Positions 1 through 6,357 of a stretch of 36,364 nucleotides of DNA are shown piece by piece; position 1 is the stretch's first letter, and each line of letters starts with the position of its first letter. The DNA comes from Candidatus Omnitrophota bacterium (GTDB lineage: Bacteria; Omnitrophota; Gorgyraeia; VGKH01): the NCBI GenBank assembly GCA_016867135.1, contig VGKH01000010.1:1-36364 (forward strand). Direction: 5' to 3'. Below the pieces are notes generated by a model that saw only the letters and a program-made list of their open reading frames with translations, did not search any database and was not told where the DNA came from. The position numbers and the translations under genes were made by a program.

Positions 1-1
1 A

Positions 2-202
2 GAAACCGGCGAGCTTGGTAATATGCTTAAAAGGATAGCAGCTTTTTATCAAAGTATTATTGAGACTTTTTTAAAGCGCTTTGGAATTATATTTGAGCCG
101 GTTATGCTTATTTTTATGGGTGTTGTTATAGGAACGATTGTAATTGCAATGTTTTTGCCTATCTTTGATTTAGTTACTTTGAGAGGAGGCAGTGTAAATT
201 AA
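2..202 (+). CDS. Type II secretion / type IV pilus inner-membrane platform protein, C-terminal end (GspF/PilC family)
   Basis: Only the last 66 codons are inside the window and the frame is open at the left edge. The visible part begins ETGELGNMLKRIAAFYQ, the cytoplasmic segment that precedes the last membrane helix in GspF/PilC proteins. It then has the typical EPVMLIFMGVVIGTIVIA helix and ends in a short hydrophobic LPIFDL segment. GspF/PilC anchors the assembly ATPase and pseudopilus at the inner membrane. Its place immediately upstream of four prepilin genes fits this. It could belong to a type II secretion or a type IV pilus system; the fragment cannot separate them. Confidence 0.88.
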   Translation, partial: ETGELGNMLKRIAAFYQSIIETFLKRFGIIFEPVMLIFMGVVIGTIVIAMFLPIFDLVTLRGGSVN

Positions 203-216
203 CACTTGCTCAGCAG

Positions 217-276
217 TTAGCTAGGATAGTTCAAAAGCGTGGCTAGTTTGTCGAAGGGGGTGATAGCTCTAGCTAA
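217..276 (+). promoter_or_regulatory. Possible structured leader upstream of the first pilin gene
   Basis: An 8-bp perfect inverted repeat (TTAGCTAG at 217-224, CTAGCTAA at 269-276) closes a roughly 60-nt segment between the platform protein gene and the first pilin. A third copy of the GCTAG core lies inside it (242-246), so alternative pairings are possible. No known riboswitch consensus could be recognised; in particular the conserved GEMM (cyclic-di-GMP-I) core is not visible. A regulatory role is inference. Confidence 0.28.
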
Positions 277-331
277 GCAACAAAAAAGAAGGTATTCTAA
301 ATTTAATTTTATTAATACAGGAGGTTGACTT

Positions 332-739
332 ATGAAAAGGGGTTTTACATTACTGGAACTAATCATTGTAGTAATAATCTTGGGCATACTTGTATCGGTT
401 GCTACCCCCAGATTCACTGGTGGGACTGAAAAGAGCAGACTTACGGAAGCGTTTAGTTTATTAGGCGCATTAAGGCCTGCCAATGAAAGATATGCTGCAG
501 GAAGTGGCGGCAGCTATTTGGTAAATGGTACCTGCACAGGCTTGGATACTACATGGACTACCCTTAAGAATTTTGGAATACCGGCTTGCAGCGATCCGGC
601 AGCAGGCATAATCAGAATGACAAGAACTGATGGCTCGTATTCTGTACAGATTAATGCAGCCGGATGCTTATGCTGTAATAATATTGTTGGAACGCCTTGC
701 GCTGGTTACGGAATGGCAGTTTGTCCTGCTTGCATGTAA
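332..739 (+). CDS. Type IV prepilin-like protein, cysteine-rich (copy 1)
   Basis: 135 aa. The leader is MKRG followed by FTLLELIIVVIILGILVSVA, a textbook prepilin peptidase (PilD/GspO) site with Gly at -1, Phe at +1 and Glu at +5, then a 20-residue hydrophobic helix. A good ribosome binding site (AGGAGG at 319-324) lies 7 nt before the ATG. The globular part is short. It has eight cysteines: one in GTCTGLD, one in IPACS, a CLCC cluster, one in GTPC and a final CPAC. This spacing is unlike ordinary pilins and suggests a disulfide-locked C-terminal loop or metal binding. The product is probably the major pilin or pseudopilin of the operon. It is a close paralogue of the next gene. Confidence 0.92.
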   Translation: MKRGFTLLELIIVVIILGILVSVATPRFTGGTEKSRLTEAFSLLGALRPANERYAAGSGGSYLVNGTCTGLDTTWTTLKNFGIPACSDPAAGIIRMTRTDGSYSVQINAAGCLCCNNIVGTPCAGYGMAVCPACM

Positions 740-859
740 TATAGTGGGGTACGAATATATTTTAACTTAGCTGCCCGGACGAAGCTAGATTGACATATTT
801 ATGGATTTGTATGCTCGCTAAAAAGATTCAAAAGTGTTTAACCGGGAAGGGGGGGCGCT
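740..859 (+). other. Intergenic region between the two pilin genes
   Basis: 120 bp without a gene. It holds TTGACA at 790-795 and a TATGCT at 811-816, a weak promoter candidate because the 15-nt spacer is short. The TTCAAAAG at 827-834 followed by a purine run resembles the segment at 230-260 ahead of the first pilin, consistent with a tandem duplication that included the 5' flank. The G-run at 849-855 is the ribosome binding site for the second pilin. Confidence 0.35.
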
Positions 860-1270
860 ATTAAAAACAAAGCCTTTACATTACTGGAATTAATCATTGT
901 GGTAATTATTTTGGGTATAATCGTATCGATCGCTATTCCTAGATTTACTGGCGGTACTGAAAAGGGGCGCGCCACCGAAGCAATGGGTTTGTTGGGCGAC
1001 TTAAGAACAGCTAATGAAAGATATGCTGCGGCAAATAATGGCAACTATTTGGTAGAAGGAGCTTGCACCGGTCTGGACACTACGTGGACAACTATCAAGA
1101 ATTTTGGAGCTCCGGCCTGCAGTGGAGCAGGAACTGGCACAATAACCATGACAAGAACAGGTGGTGCATATTCACTGCAAATTGATGCAACCGGTTGCTT
1201 GTGTTGCAATAATTTAGTAGGAACGCCTTGTACTTCATATGGGTTTGCCGTTTGTCCTGCTTGCCAGTAA
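860..1270 (+). CDS. Type IV prepilin-like protein, cysteine-rich (copy 2), apparent ATT start
   Basis: 136 aa if translation starts at the ATT at 860. A GTG start at 899 would remove the whole prepilin signal. The frame upstream of 860 is closed by TAA at 839-841 and contains no ATG, GTG or TTG. ATT at 860 aligns with the ATG of copy 1 to within one residue and sits 5 nt after a strong purine-rich ribosome binding site. The leader reads IKNKA followed by FTLLELIIVVIILGIIVS, so the residue before the peptidase site is Ala, not the usual Gly. All eight cysteines of copy 1 are conserved (GACTG, PACS, CLCC, GTPC, CPAC). ATT initiation is known in bacteria (infC) but rare. Either this is a weakly expressed pilin or a copy that is decaying. 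Confidence 0.82.
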   Translation: MKNKAFTLLELIIVVIILGIIVSIAIPRFTGGTEKGRATEAMGLLGDLRTANERYAAANNGNYLVEGACTGLDTTWTTIKNFGAPACSGAGTGTITMTRTGGAYSLQIDATGCLCCNNLVGTPCTSYGFAVCPACQ

Positions 1271-1364
1271 ATTATAGGGGCACTGAATTGCTTAAATAAT
1301 TTTGATTTTAACCAAATAATACAAGACTAGTGTTTATTTGATTAAGAGGCGTAAATAATAAAGA

Positions 1365-1832
1365 ATGCTTCGTTATAAAATAATTAAAGGAAGGGGTTTC
1401 TCTTTAGCTGAGATATTAATCTCAGCCGTAATTTTGGTTATAGTCTCTGCGGGTTTCATGGCGAGCTTTATTGCTGCCAACCGTTTTATCAGCCGCTCCA
1501 AACGCCACATGGCGGCGGTAAATTTAGCTCGTCAAATTTCAGAAGGGCTTTATGATAAAGTGCGGGCAGATACCTGGACCAACGGAGTTAGCAATTTGCT
1601 TACTTGTCCCCCCGGAACAAGCAATAACAATTATATTCCACCCTGCATAAAAACATACGCACTTCCTGATGCAGCTATTGGCGTTCCCTCGATAGAGCCG
1701 GATAATCCTCTTAAAAATTTTTCTCCTTCCGCCACTTTAACAATTGATTTGGATGGCAACAAAGTTACAAATCCGAATTGCTGGCAGACTTGTCCTAGAG
1801 CAGTTAGTGTTGCAATAAACTGGAATGAATAA
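1365..1832 (+). CDS. Minor prepilin / pseudopilin, PilV- or GspI-like
   Basis: 155 aa. The prepilin motif is GRG followed by FSLAEILISAVILVIVSAGF near residues 10-30, with Gly at -1, Phe at +1 and Glu at +5. The leader is short and basic (MLRYKIIKGRG). The rest is a small globular domain with six cysteines (LTCPPG, PPCIK, NCWQTCP and neighbours). Position, size and the AEILIS signature fit a minor pilin of the PilV/GspI type that primes pilus assembly. The upstream ribosome binding site is weak. The 3' end overlaps the next prepilin gene by 8 nt, so the two are translationally coupled. Confidence 0.8.
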   Translation: MLRYKIIKGRGFSLAEILISAVILVIVSAGFMASFIAANRFISRSKRHMAAVNLARQISEGLYDKVRADTWTNGVSNLLTCPPGTSNNNYIPPCIKTYALPDAAIGVPSIEPDNPLKNFSPSATLTIDLDGNKVTNPNCWQTCPRAVSVAINWNE

Positions 1833-2406
1833 TTCTTGTTTTAGTTTTAGGAAAATTCATTTTAAACTTGACGGCTTAAGCTTGGCTGAATTGTTGATAT
1901 CTGTGACCCTGATCGGTTTAATTCTACTTGTCGCCGGTTCGGTTGATATTGCTTCGAGAAGATTCTTTTCACGGGCAGAGAAGGGCATAGTCGCTTTAAA
2001 TGACATTACCTTGGCGTTGGAATATATTGGAAAAAGCGCCCAGCGGGCAATCGGCGATGTGGGGAATCCCGCTGTATATTATAATCCTGCTGCATGTGGA
2101 GCTGTGGCCGGTTTTAAATTAAGAATTGATACGGATTCGAATGGAATCGCTGATGCCACTGATGGTTTTCACACATTTTGTTTTGGCCTACCAGCCTCTG
2201 AAAATATTACTTTTACTGATCAAATTGGAACCGATAACATTATTTGCCGCCACCTTGCATCTTCCCCCACGATTAATGGGGCTACTCCGGGCCAGATTCG
2301 GATAGGCCTTACAGGCAGAGATAACCCTGCTGCGATAGAAAGCATAGATAATCCTAACGTGCACATTGAGACTACAGTATTCTTTCGTTCCGCCTCCCTT
2401 CAATAA
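1825..2406 (+). CDS. Minor prepilin / pseudopilin, PilW- or GspJ-like
   Basis: 193 aa. The class III signal is longer than in the preceding genes (about 17 residues, FKLDG then LSLAELLISVTLIGLILLVAG). Gly is at -1, Leu at +1 and Glu at +5. The helix is followed by RRFFSRAEKGIVALNDITLALEYIGKSAQRAI, an arrangement seen in PilW/GspJ-type minor pilins. The gene starts inside the stop region of the upstream minor prepilin (8-nt overlap). It is the last gene of the pilus block on this strand. Family level is confident, the exact subunit is not. Confidence 0.78.
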   Translation: MNNSCFSFRKIHFKLDGLSLAELLISVTLIGLILLVAGSVDIASRRFFSRAEKGIVALNDITLALEYIGKSAQRAIGDVGNPAVYYNPAACGAVAGFKLRIDTDSNGIADATDGFHTFCFGLPASENITFTDQIGTDNIICRHLASSPTINGATPGQIRIGLTGRDNPAAIESIDNPNVHIETTVFFRSASLQ

Positions 2407-2704
2407 ATACATACCTTTTTCGTTTTTATTTGCAAAACTTTTGTTTTTATGTTAGATTTATATAGCTACTTGTTCAATATTTTCGGTAAAGGCTATGGTC
2501 ACGAAGCCCGTATCGGTTAAGGTAATGGTAACGTAAATTTTGTTGTGAGAATGCGTTGTGAGTATTGGGTCGGCTCGACACACAACTCATAACGCACCCT
2601 CACAACAGTAGAAACATTCACGTAACCTTAGCCGAAAAACGAAACGGGCATCGTAACCTTAACCCAAAGTCGTTACCGAAATTGTGAACTATTATACATT
2701 ATCG
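2407..2704 (+). other. Gene-free stretch ahead of tRNA-Ala
   Basis: About 300 bp with no plausible coding region. Its main content is the long imperfect palindrome described separately (2472-2689). TATACA at 2693-2698 lies 7 nt before the mature tRNA 5' end, the right distance for a -10 box. No convincing -35 box was found 17 nt upstream, so the tRNA promoter is only tentative. Confidence 0.4.
2472..2689. repeat. Long imperfect palindrome (about 218 bp)
   Basis: Four nested arms pair in order. 2472-2489 pairs with 2673-2689 (GTTCA and TTTCGGTAA blocks). 2497-2515 pairs with 2640-2658 (about 16 of 19). 2514-2523 pairs with 2625-2634 (9 of 10). 2541-2563 pairs with 2585-2607 (20 of 23) around a 21-nt loop. 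Substitutions in the arms leave the fold largely intact. It contains no open frame. It could be a MITE-like non-autonomous element, a large structured RNA, or a strong terminator for the pilin operon. Confidence 0.75.
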
Positions 2705-2777
2705 GGGGCAGTAGCTCAGTTGGGAGAGCACCTCGTTCGCAACGAGGGGGTCGTGAGTTCAAATCTCATCTGCTCCA
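2705..2777 (+). tRNA. tRNA-Ala, anticodon CGC
   Basis: A 73-nt cloverleaf. The acceptor stem is 2705-2711 with 2770-2776, discriminator A at 2777. The D arm is GCTC...GAGC. The anticodon stem is CCTCG/CGAGG with loop TTCGCAA, so the anticodon is CGC reading GCG. The T arm is GTGAG TTCAAAT CTCAT. The third acceptor pair is G3:U70, the classic alanine identity element, which supports the anticodon reading. The 3' CCA is not encoded and must be added post-transcriptionally. Confidence 0.95.
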
Positions 2778-2819
2778 TTCTGCTTCGCTGAGCAGTTTTC
2801 ACGCTCAGCTTCGCAGAAT
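2777..2819. repeat. 43-nt hairpin unit A
   Basis: Arms of 17 nt (2777-2793 and 2803-2819) around a 9-nt loop. The stem is 7 bp (ATTCTGC/GCAGAAT), a 3x3 internal mismatch (TTC/TTC), then 7 bp (GCTGAGC/GCTCAGC). Its first base is the discriminator base of tRNA-Ala. No T-run follows, so it is not a standard terminator. Confidence 0.8.
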
Positions 2820-2862
2820 GTTCTACGAAGCCGTGCACGAAAGTAGCACGGCGTAGTAGAAC
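2820..2862. repeat. 43-nt hairpin unit B
   Basis: Directly abuts unit A and has the same geometry with a different sequence. Arms of 17 nt (2820-2836 and 2846-2862) surround a 9-nt loop. The stem is 7 bp (GTTCTAC/GTAGAAC), a 3x3 mismatch (GAA/GTA) and 7 bp (GCCGTGC/GCACGGC). It ends 21 nt before the GIY-YIG gene. Confidence 0.8.
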
Positions 2863-2883
2863 ACCTTTAAATATAATTAGACT

Positions 2884-3126
2884 ATGCACATTGTATATGT
2901 TATCAAAAGCCTAAAAAACTCTTCTAAGCATTATGTTGGCATAACACAAAATCTTAAAAAGAGAATAGATGGTCATAATAGTAGTAAAACAGGATATGCT
3001 GCAAAGTATGCGCCTTGGCAAGAAGAAACCTATATAACATTTAGAAACAGGACTCTCGCGCAAGAATTCGAGAAATATCTGAAATCAGGCTCCGGCCACG
3101 CCTTTCTAAAAAAGAGATTAATTTAG
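2884..3126 (+). CDS. GIY-YIG (URI) nuclease superfamily protein, single domain
   Basis: 80 aa, the usual length for stand-alone URI-type proteins. The N-terminus has YVIKSLKNSSKHYVGIT, in which YVI and YVG stand for the GIY and YIG strands. The catalytic Arg is likely the R in LKKRIDGHN, and a Glu in the AQEFEKYLKSG helix is the likely metal ligand. Family members are small UvrC-like endonucleases of mostly unknown role, often mobile and patchily distributed. There is no clear ribosome binding site before the ATG. The gene lies just after the two 43-nt hairpins and 5 nt before the radical SAM gene. Confidence 0.85.
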   Translation: MHIVYVIKSLKNSSKHYVGITQNLKKRIDGHNSSKTGYAAKYAPWQEETYITFRNRTLAQEFEKYLKSGSGHAFLKKRLI

Positions 3127-3131
3127 ATATC

Positions 3132-4229
3132 ATGAAAAAACTCATACTAGGTATATTAATTTTGTTTATTTTGCTAGGGTTAGCTGTTTATTCATCTTTG
3201 CACAGCGCCACTAATCAGGATTTAAAAGAAGCGATGTATTACGAGAAGCTTAAGGACAAGGTAGTCAACTGTCATCTTTGTCCCCGGCGCTGCGTTATCC
3301 AGGATAAAAAACGCGGCTTCTGTGGAGTACGGGAAAATCGCAGCGGAGTTCTTTATACCTTGGTTTACGCCAAGCCTTGCGCAGTGCATATTGACCCGAT
3401 TGAGAAAAAACCGTTATTCCATGTTTTGCCCGGAAGTTCGGCTTATTCTATCGCTACCGCCGGATGCAACTTGCGGTGTAAATTCTGCCAAAACTGGCAG
3501 ATTTCCCAGGCTCTTCCCGAAGACGTAAAGTCTTATAATCTTAGCCCTCAAGAAGTAGTGGACAAGGCAAAGAAGGCGGGTGCGAAGACCGTAGCATACA
3601 CTTATACCGAACCCACCATATTTTATGAATATATGCTGGATACTGCCAAGATTGCCAAAAAAGAAGGCATATTGAATGTGATGCATTCCGCAGGCCATAT
3701 CAATGAAACTCCGCTAAAAGAGTTGTGTAAGTATTTAGATGCTGCCAATATTGATTTAAAGGGTTTCAGCCAGGATTTTTATGGCTCGATGAGCATGGGG
3801 GATTTAGGCTCGGTTTTGCAGACCTTAAAAATTTTAAAAGAAGAAGGTGTATGGATAGAGATAACTAATCTGGTTTTGCCAGGCCTTAATGACGACCCGG
3901 AATTGTTAAAGGATATGTGTGTCTGGATAAAAGATAATTTGGGAGCCGATACGCCAATACACTTCTCAAGGTTTTTTCCGATGTATAAATTGACTAATAT
4001 TTCGCCTACGCCCGTAGAGACTTTAGAAAAAGCTCACGAAATTGCCAAAGATGCAGGATTAAAATATGTCTATATCGGAAACATGCCGGGAAGCAGCGCA
4101 GAGTCGACGTTCTGTCCGGTATGCCGGAAACTTATCATCGGGCGCGTGGGCTATGCGATTACGGAGAATAATATTGAAAATGGAAAATGTAAATTTTGCA
4201 ATGCCGAAATTCCGGGTATCTGGAAATAG
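3132..4229 (+). CDS. amrS: AmmeMemoRadiSam system radical SAM enzyme
   Basis: 365 aa. The radical SAM [4Fe-4S] motif CNLRCKFC is at residues 112-119, inside GCNLRCKFCQNWQIS, which is diagnostic for this family. A Cys-rich segment precedes it (C47, C50, C54, C64 in CHLCPRRC...GFCG). Two CxxC pairs close the protein (CPVC near 330, CKFC at 353-356). The partner proteins MEMO and AMMECR1 follow directly. The reaction of the system is not established. Unusually, residues 4-22 form one hydrophobic segment after MKK, which predicts a signal anchor with the enzyme domain outside the cytoplasm, or a membrane-tethered form. The 3' end overlaps the next gene by 29 nt. Confidence 0.92.
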   Translation: MKKLILGILILFILLGLAVYSSLHSATNQDLKEAMYYEKLKDKVVNCHLCPRRCVIQDKKRGFCGVRENRSGVLYTLVYAKPCAVHIDPIEKKPLFHVLPGSSAYSIATAGCNLRCKFCQNWQISQALPEDVKSYNLSPQEVVDKAKKAGAKTVAYTYTEPTIFYEYMLDTAKIAKKEGILNVMHSAGHINETPLKELCKYLDAANIDLKGFSQDFYGSMSMGDLGSVLQTLKILKEEGVWIEITNLVLPGLNDDPELLKDMCVWIKDNLGADTPIHFSRFFPMYKLTNISPTPVETLEKAHEIAKDAGLKYVYIGNMPGSSAESTFCPVCRKLIIGRVGYAITENNIENGKCKFCNAEIPGIWK

Positions 4230-5679
4230 GATTTTCACTCTGTTAGTTTTTTGCTTCGTCTTCTTAAACGCCTGTTCTTCGGGAGCCCAAGAGACAAAAC
4301 ATCCTAATGTAAGCGGCTCTTTTTACCCATCCAGTCCAAAAGTCCTCTCGGAAAAGATCGATTCCTATTTAAAAGATGCAATTGTTCCGGAAATTAATGG
4401 TAAGATTATTGCTTTAATTTCTCCTCATGCTGGTTATGCATATTCAGCCGCCATAGCTAGCCACGGATATAAATTAATTCAAGGGACAGATTATAATACC
4501 GTTATCGTATTGGCGCCGAGCCACTACCATAATTTTATAGGGATTTCTGTCTGGCCCAAGGGCAAGTTTAACACTCCTTTAGGCGATATAGAAGTGGATT
4601 CTGATTTTGCCGGCCAGTTAATGAAAGAGTTAGATTGGGCAAGGTTTGTTCCTGAGGCTTTCGCTAAAGAGCATTCTTTGGAGGTCCAGCTGCCATTTGT
4701 GCAGAAGGTTTTGCCCGGAGCTAAGATTGTCCCGATTGTTATGGGTAGCCCGAGCCTGTCTTACGCCGAAGATTTAGCAGCTAAGCTAAAAGAAATTATT
4801 AAAAGTAGGAAGGACGTTTTAGTTATTGCTTCTACCGATTTGTCGCATTTCCATCCTTATCACGATGCCAAAGTAATCGATAAAAAGACTATGGGATATT
4901 TTGAGGGCATAGATTGCAAGGGGCTTTGGCAGGCAGAAATGGGAGGCGATGCCGAATTATGCGGCATCGCTCCTGTAATGACGGTTCTTTCTTTCGCCAA
5001 AGATAATGATGCCAAGATAAAAATTCTAAAATATGCCAACTCTGGCGATGTTGCTGGTGATTTTTCTCGGGTGGTTGGATACGTAAGCGCCGTCTTTTAC
5101 CGGGGGGATAATCCGAAGGGAGATGCTATGTTGACTATAGAACAGAGGAAAACATTATTAAAAATTGCCAGAGAATCTATGGAGAATTATGTTACTACGG
5201 GAAAACGCAAGGAGTTTAGCGTCGATGACCCGCAGCTTACTAGGCATCAAGGCGCCTTTGTGACATTGAATAAATCAGGGCTGCTTCGCGGATGTATCGG
5301 GAGGATTGTATCCAATTCTCCTTTATATGAAGTTGTTGCGGACATGGCAATTGAGGCGGCCATTGACGATCCGCGTTTTCCTCCGGTAAAGGCTAAAGAA
5401 TTAAAAGATATCGAAATTGATATTTCCGTGCTTTCGCCGATAGAGGAAATTAAAGGCACGAATCAAATAGAAGTAGGGAAACACGGTATCATTATCCGCA
5501 GGGGTTTTTTTCAAGGATTGCTTCTGCCTCAGGTTGCAACTGAATATGGATGGGACAGAGAAACCTTCCTAAAGCATACCTGTCTTAAGGCGGGGCTTCC
5601 TGAAGATGCGTGGAAGGATAAAACCACTCAAATTTCAATCTTTAGCGCCGAAGTCTTCTCGGAGAAATCAATCGAATAG
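4201..5679 (+). CDS. AmmeMemoRadiSam fusion: MEMO (AmrB) plus AMMECR1 (AmrA), predicted lipoprotein
   Basis: 492 aa from the ATG at 4201. The frame is open upstream inside amrS, but only this start places a signal peptide at the N-terminus. The lipobox LNAC has its Cys at residue 25. Residues 35-300 are MEMO-like: SPHAGYAYS (H76), APSHYH, EHSLEVQLPF, STDLSHF and a Cys-Gly at 254, matching the metal-site residues of the family. Residues 310-492 are AMMECR1, with the hallmark LRGCIGR at 362-368. Fusions of the two domains are known; a lipid-anchored version beside a membrane-anchored AmrS is notable. An ATG at 4180 is an alternative that adds seven residues. Confidence 0.92.
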   Translation: MPKFRVSGNRIFTLLVFCFVFLNACSSGAQETKHPNVSGSFYPSSPKVLSEKIDSYLKDAIVPEINGKIIALISPHAGYAYSAAIASHGYKLIQGTDYNTVIVLAPSHYHNFIGISVWPKGKFNTPLGDIEVDSDFAGQLMKELDWARFVPEAFAKEHSLEVQLPFVQKVLPGAKIVPIVMGSPSLSYAEDLAAKLKEIIKSRKDVLVIASTDLSHFHPYHDAKVIDKKTMGYFEGIDCKGLWQAEMGGDAELCGIAPVMTVLSFAKDNDAKIKILKYANSGDVAGDFSRVVGYVSAVFYRGDNPKGDAMLTIEQRKTLLKIARESMENYVTTGKRKEFSVDDPQLTRHQGAFVTLNKSGLLRGCIGRIVSNSPLYEVVADMAIEAAIDDPRFPPVKAKELKDIEIDISVLSPIEEIKGTNQIEVGKHGIIIRRGFFQGLLLPQVATEYGWDRETFLKHTCLKAGLPEDAWKDKTTQISIFSAEVFSEKSIE

Positions 5680-6354
5680 ATGCCAAATCTAATCGTTAGC
5701 CTGTTTTTAAGCGGCTTAGCTCTCGGTATGGGGCCTTGCATGGCAAGTTGCGGCCCGCTATTGATAAGTTATTCCGCGGCTACGAAAAGCGGCTTTAAAG
5801 ATAGCCTTCGGTTGTATCTGGTTTTTTCGCTTAGCAGGGTTGTTGTCTACATGTTCTTTGGGATTCTCGTCGGATTATTTAGCCAAGTCTTTGTTAATCA
5901 AGATTATCAACTGCATGCGGCTCGGTATTTATATTTAGCCGGCGGGATTTTTATATTTATCATTGGCGTTCTTATCGTTTTAGGCAAAGAACCGAAGCTT
6001 AGGCTCTGCAGGCTGCTAAGAAAAAACTTGGTTGAAAACGATACCAAAAGCATATTTATCTTTGGATTGATTGTCGGGATTTCCCCATGCGCGCCCTTGG
6101 TGGGGGTGCTTTCCTATATCGGCATGGTTTCATTCTCTTGGTTAAAGGGCTTAATTTTAAGCCTTGCTTTTGGAATAGGGACGGTTATATCGCCTTTGAT
6201 TTTTTTGGTAATTTTTGCAGGGTTTATTAATAAAATATTTAAAGACAAAGAAAGATTTTTTATAATTTTTCAGAGGATTTGCGGGTTTATCCTTTGCTTT
6301 TTGGGGATTCACCTTTTCATATTGGCATTGAATTATCAAACTCCGAGGTTCTGA
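5680..6354 (+). CDS. DsbD/UreH-like (sulfite exporter TauE/SafE-annotated) six-helix membrane protein
   Basis: 224 aa, about six membrane helices. The first helix ends with GPCMASCGPLL (C20, C24). A second half-repeat carries GISPCAPLVGVLSYIG (C137). This two-fold PC motif arrangement is that of the CcdA/DsbD transmembrane family, which passes thiol reducing power across the membrane, and of related proteins usually named sulfite exporter TauE/SafE. The ATG follows the amrAB stop codon with no gap, so the two are cotranslated. The context suggests it could supply reducing equivalents to envelope cysteines, for example those of the Amr proteins. That link is inference. Confidence 0.75.
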   Translation: MPNLIVSLFLSGLALGMGPCMASCGPLLISYSAATKSGFKDSLRLYLVFSLSRVVVYMFFGILVGLFSQVFVNQDYQLHAARYLYLAGGIFIFIIGVLIVLGKEPKLRLCRLLRKNLVENDTKSIFIFGLIVGISPCAPLVGVLSYIGMVSFSWLKGLILSLAFGIGTVISPLIFLVIFAGFINKIFKDKERFFIIFQRICGFILCFLGIHLFILALNYQTPRF

Positions 6355-6357
6355 AAT

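Noticed and set aside
260-328. 22-codon leader peptide starting with GTG before pilin 1
   Set aside because: The purine run is only 2-3 nt from the GTG, too close for a normal ribosome binding site, and the frame has no recognisable content.
203-331. Cyclic-di-GMP (GEMM) riboswitch ahead of the pilin genes
   Set aside because: The position would fit, but the conserved core sequences of the class I element are not visible; only an unrelated inverted repeat is.
4066-4200. N-terminal extension of the MEMO-AMMECR1 protein inside amrS
   Set aside because: The extension reads out-of-frame amrS sequence, and the lipoprotein signal begins at ATG 4201.
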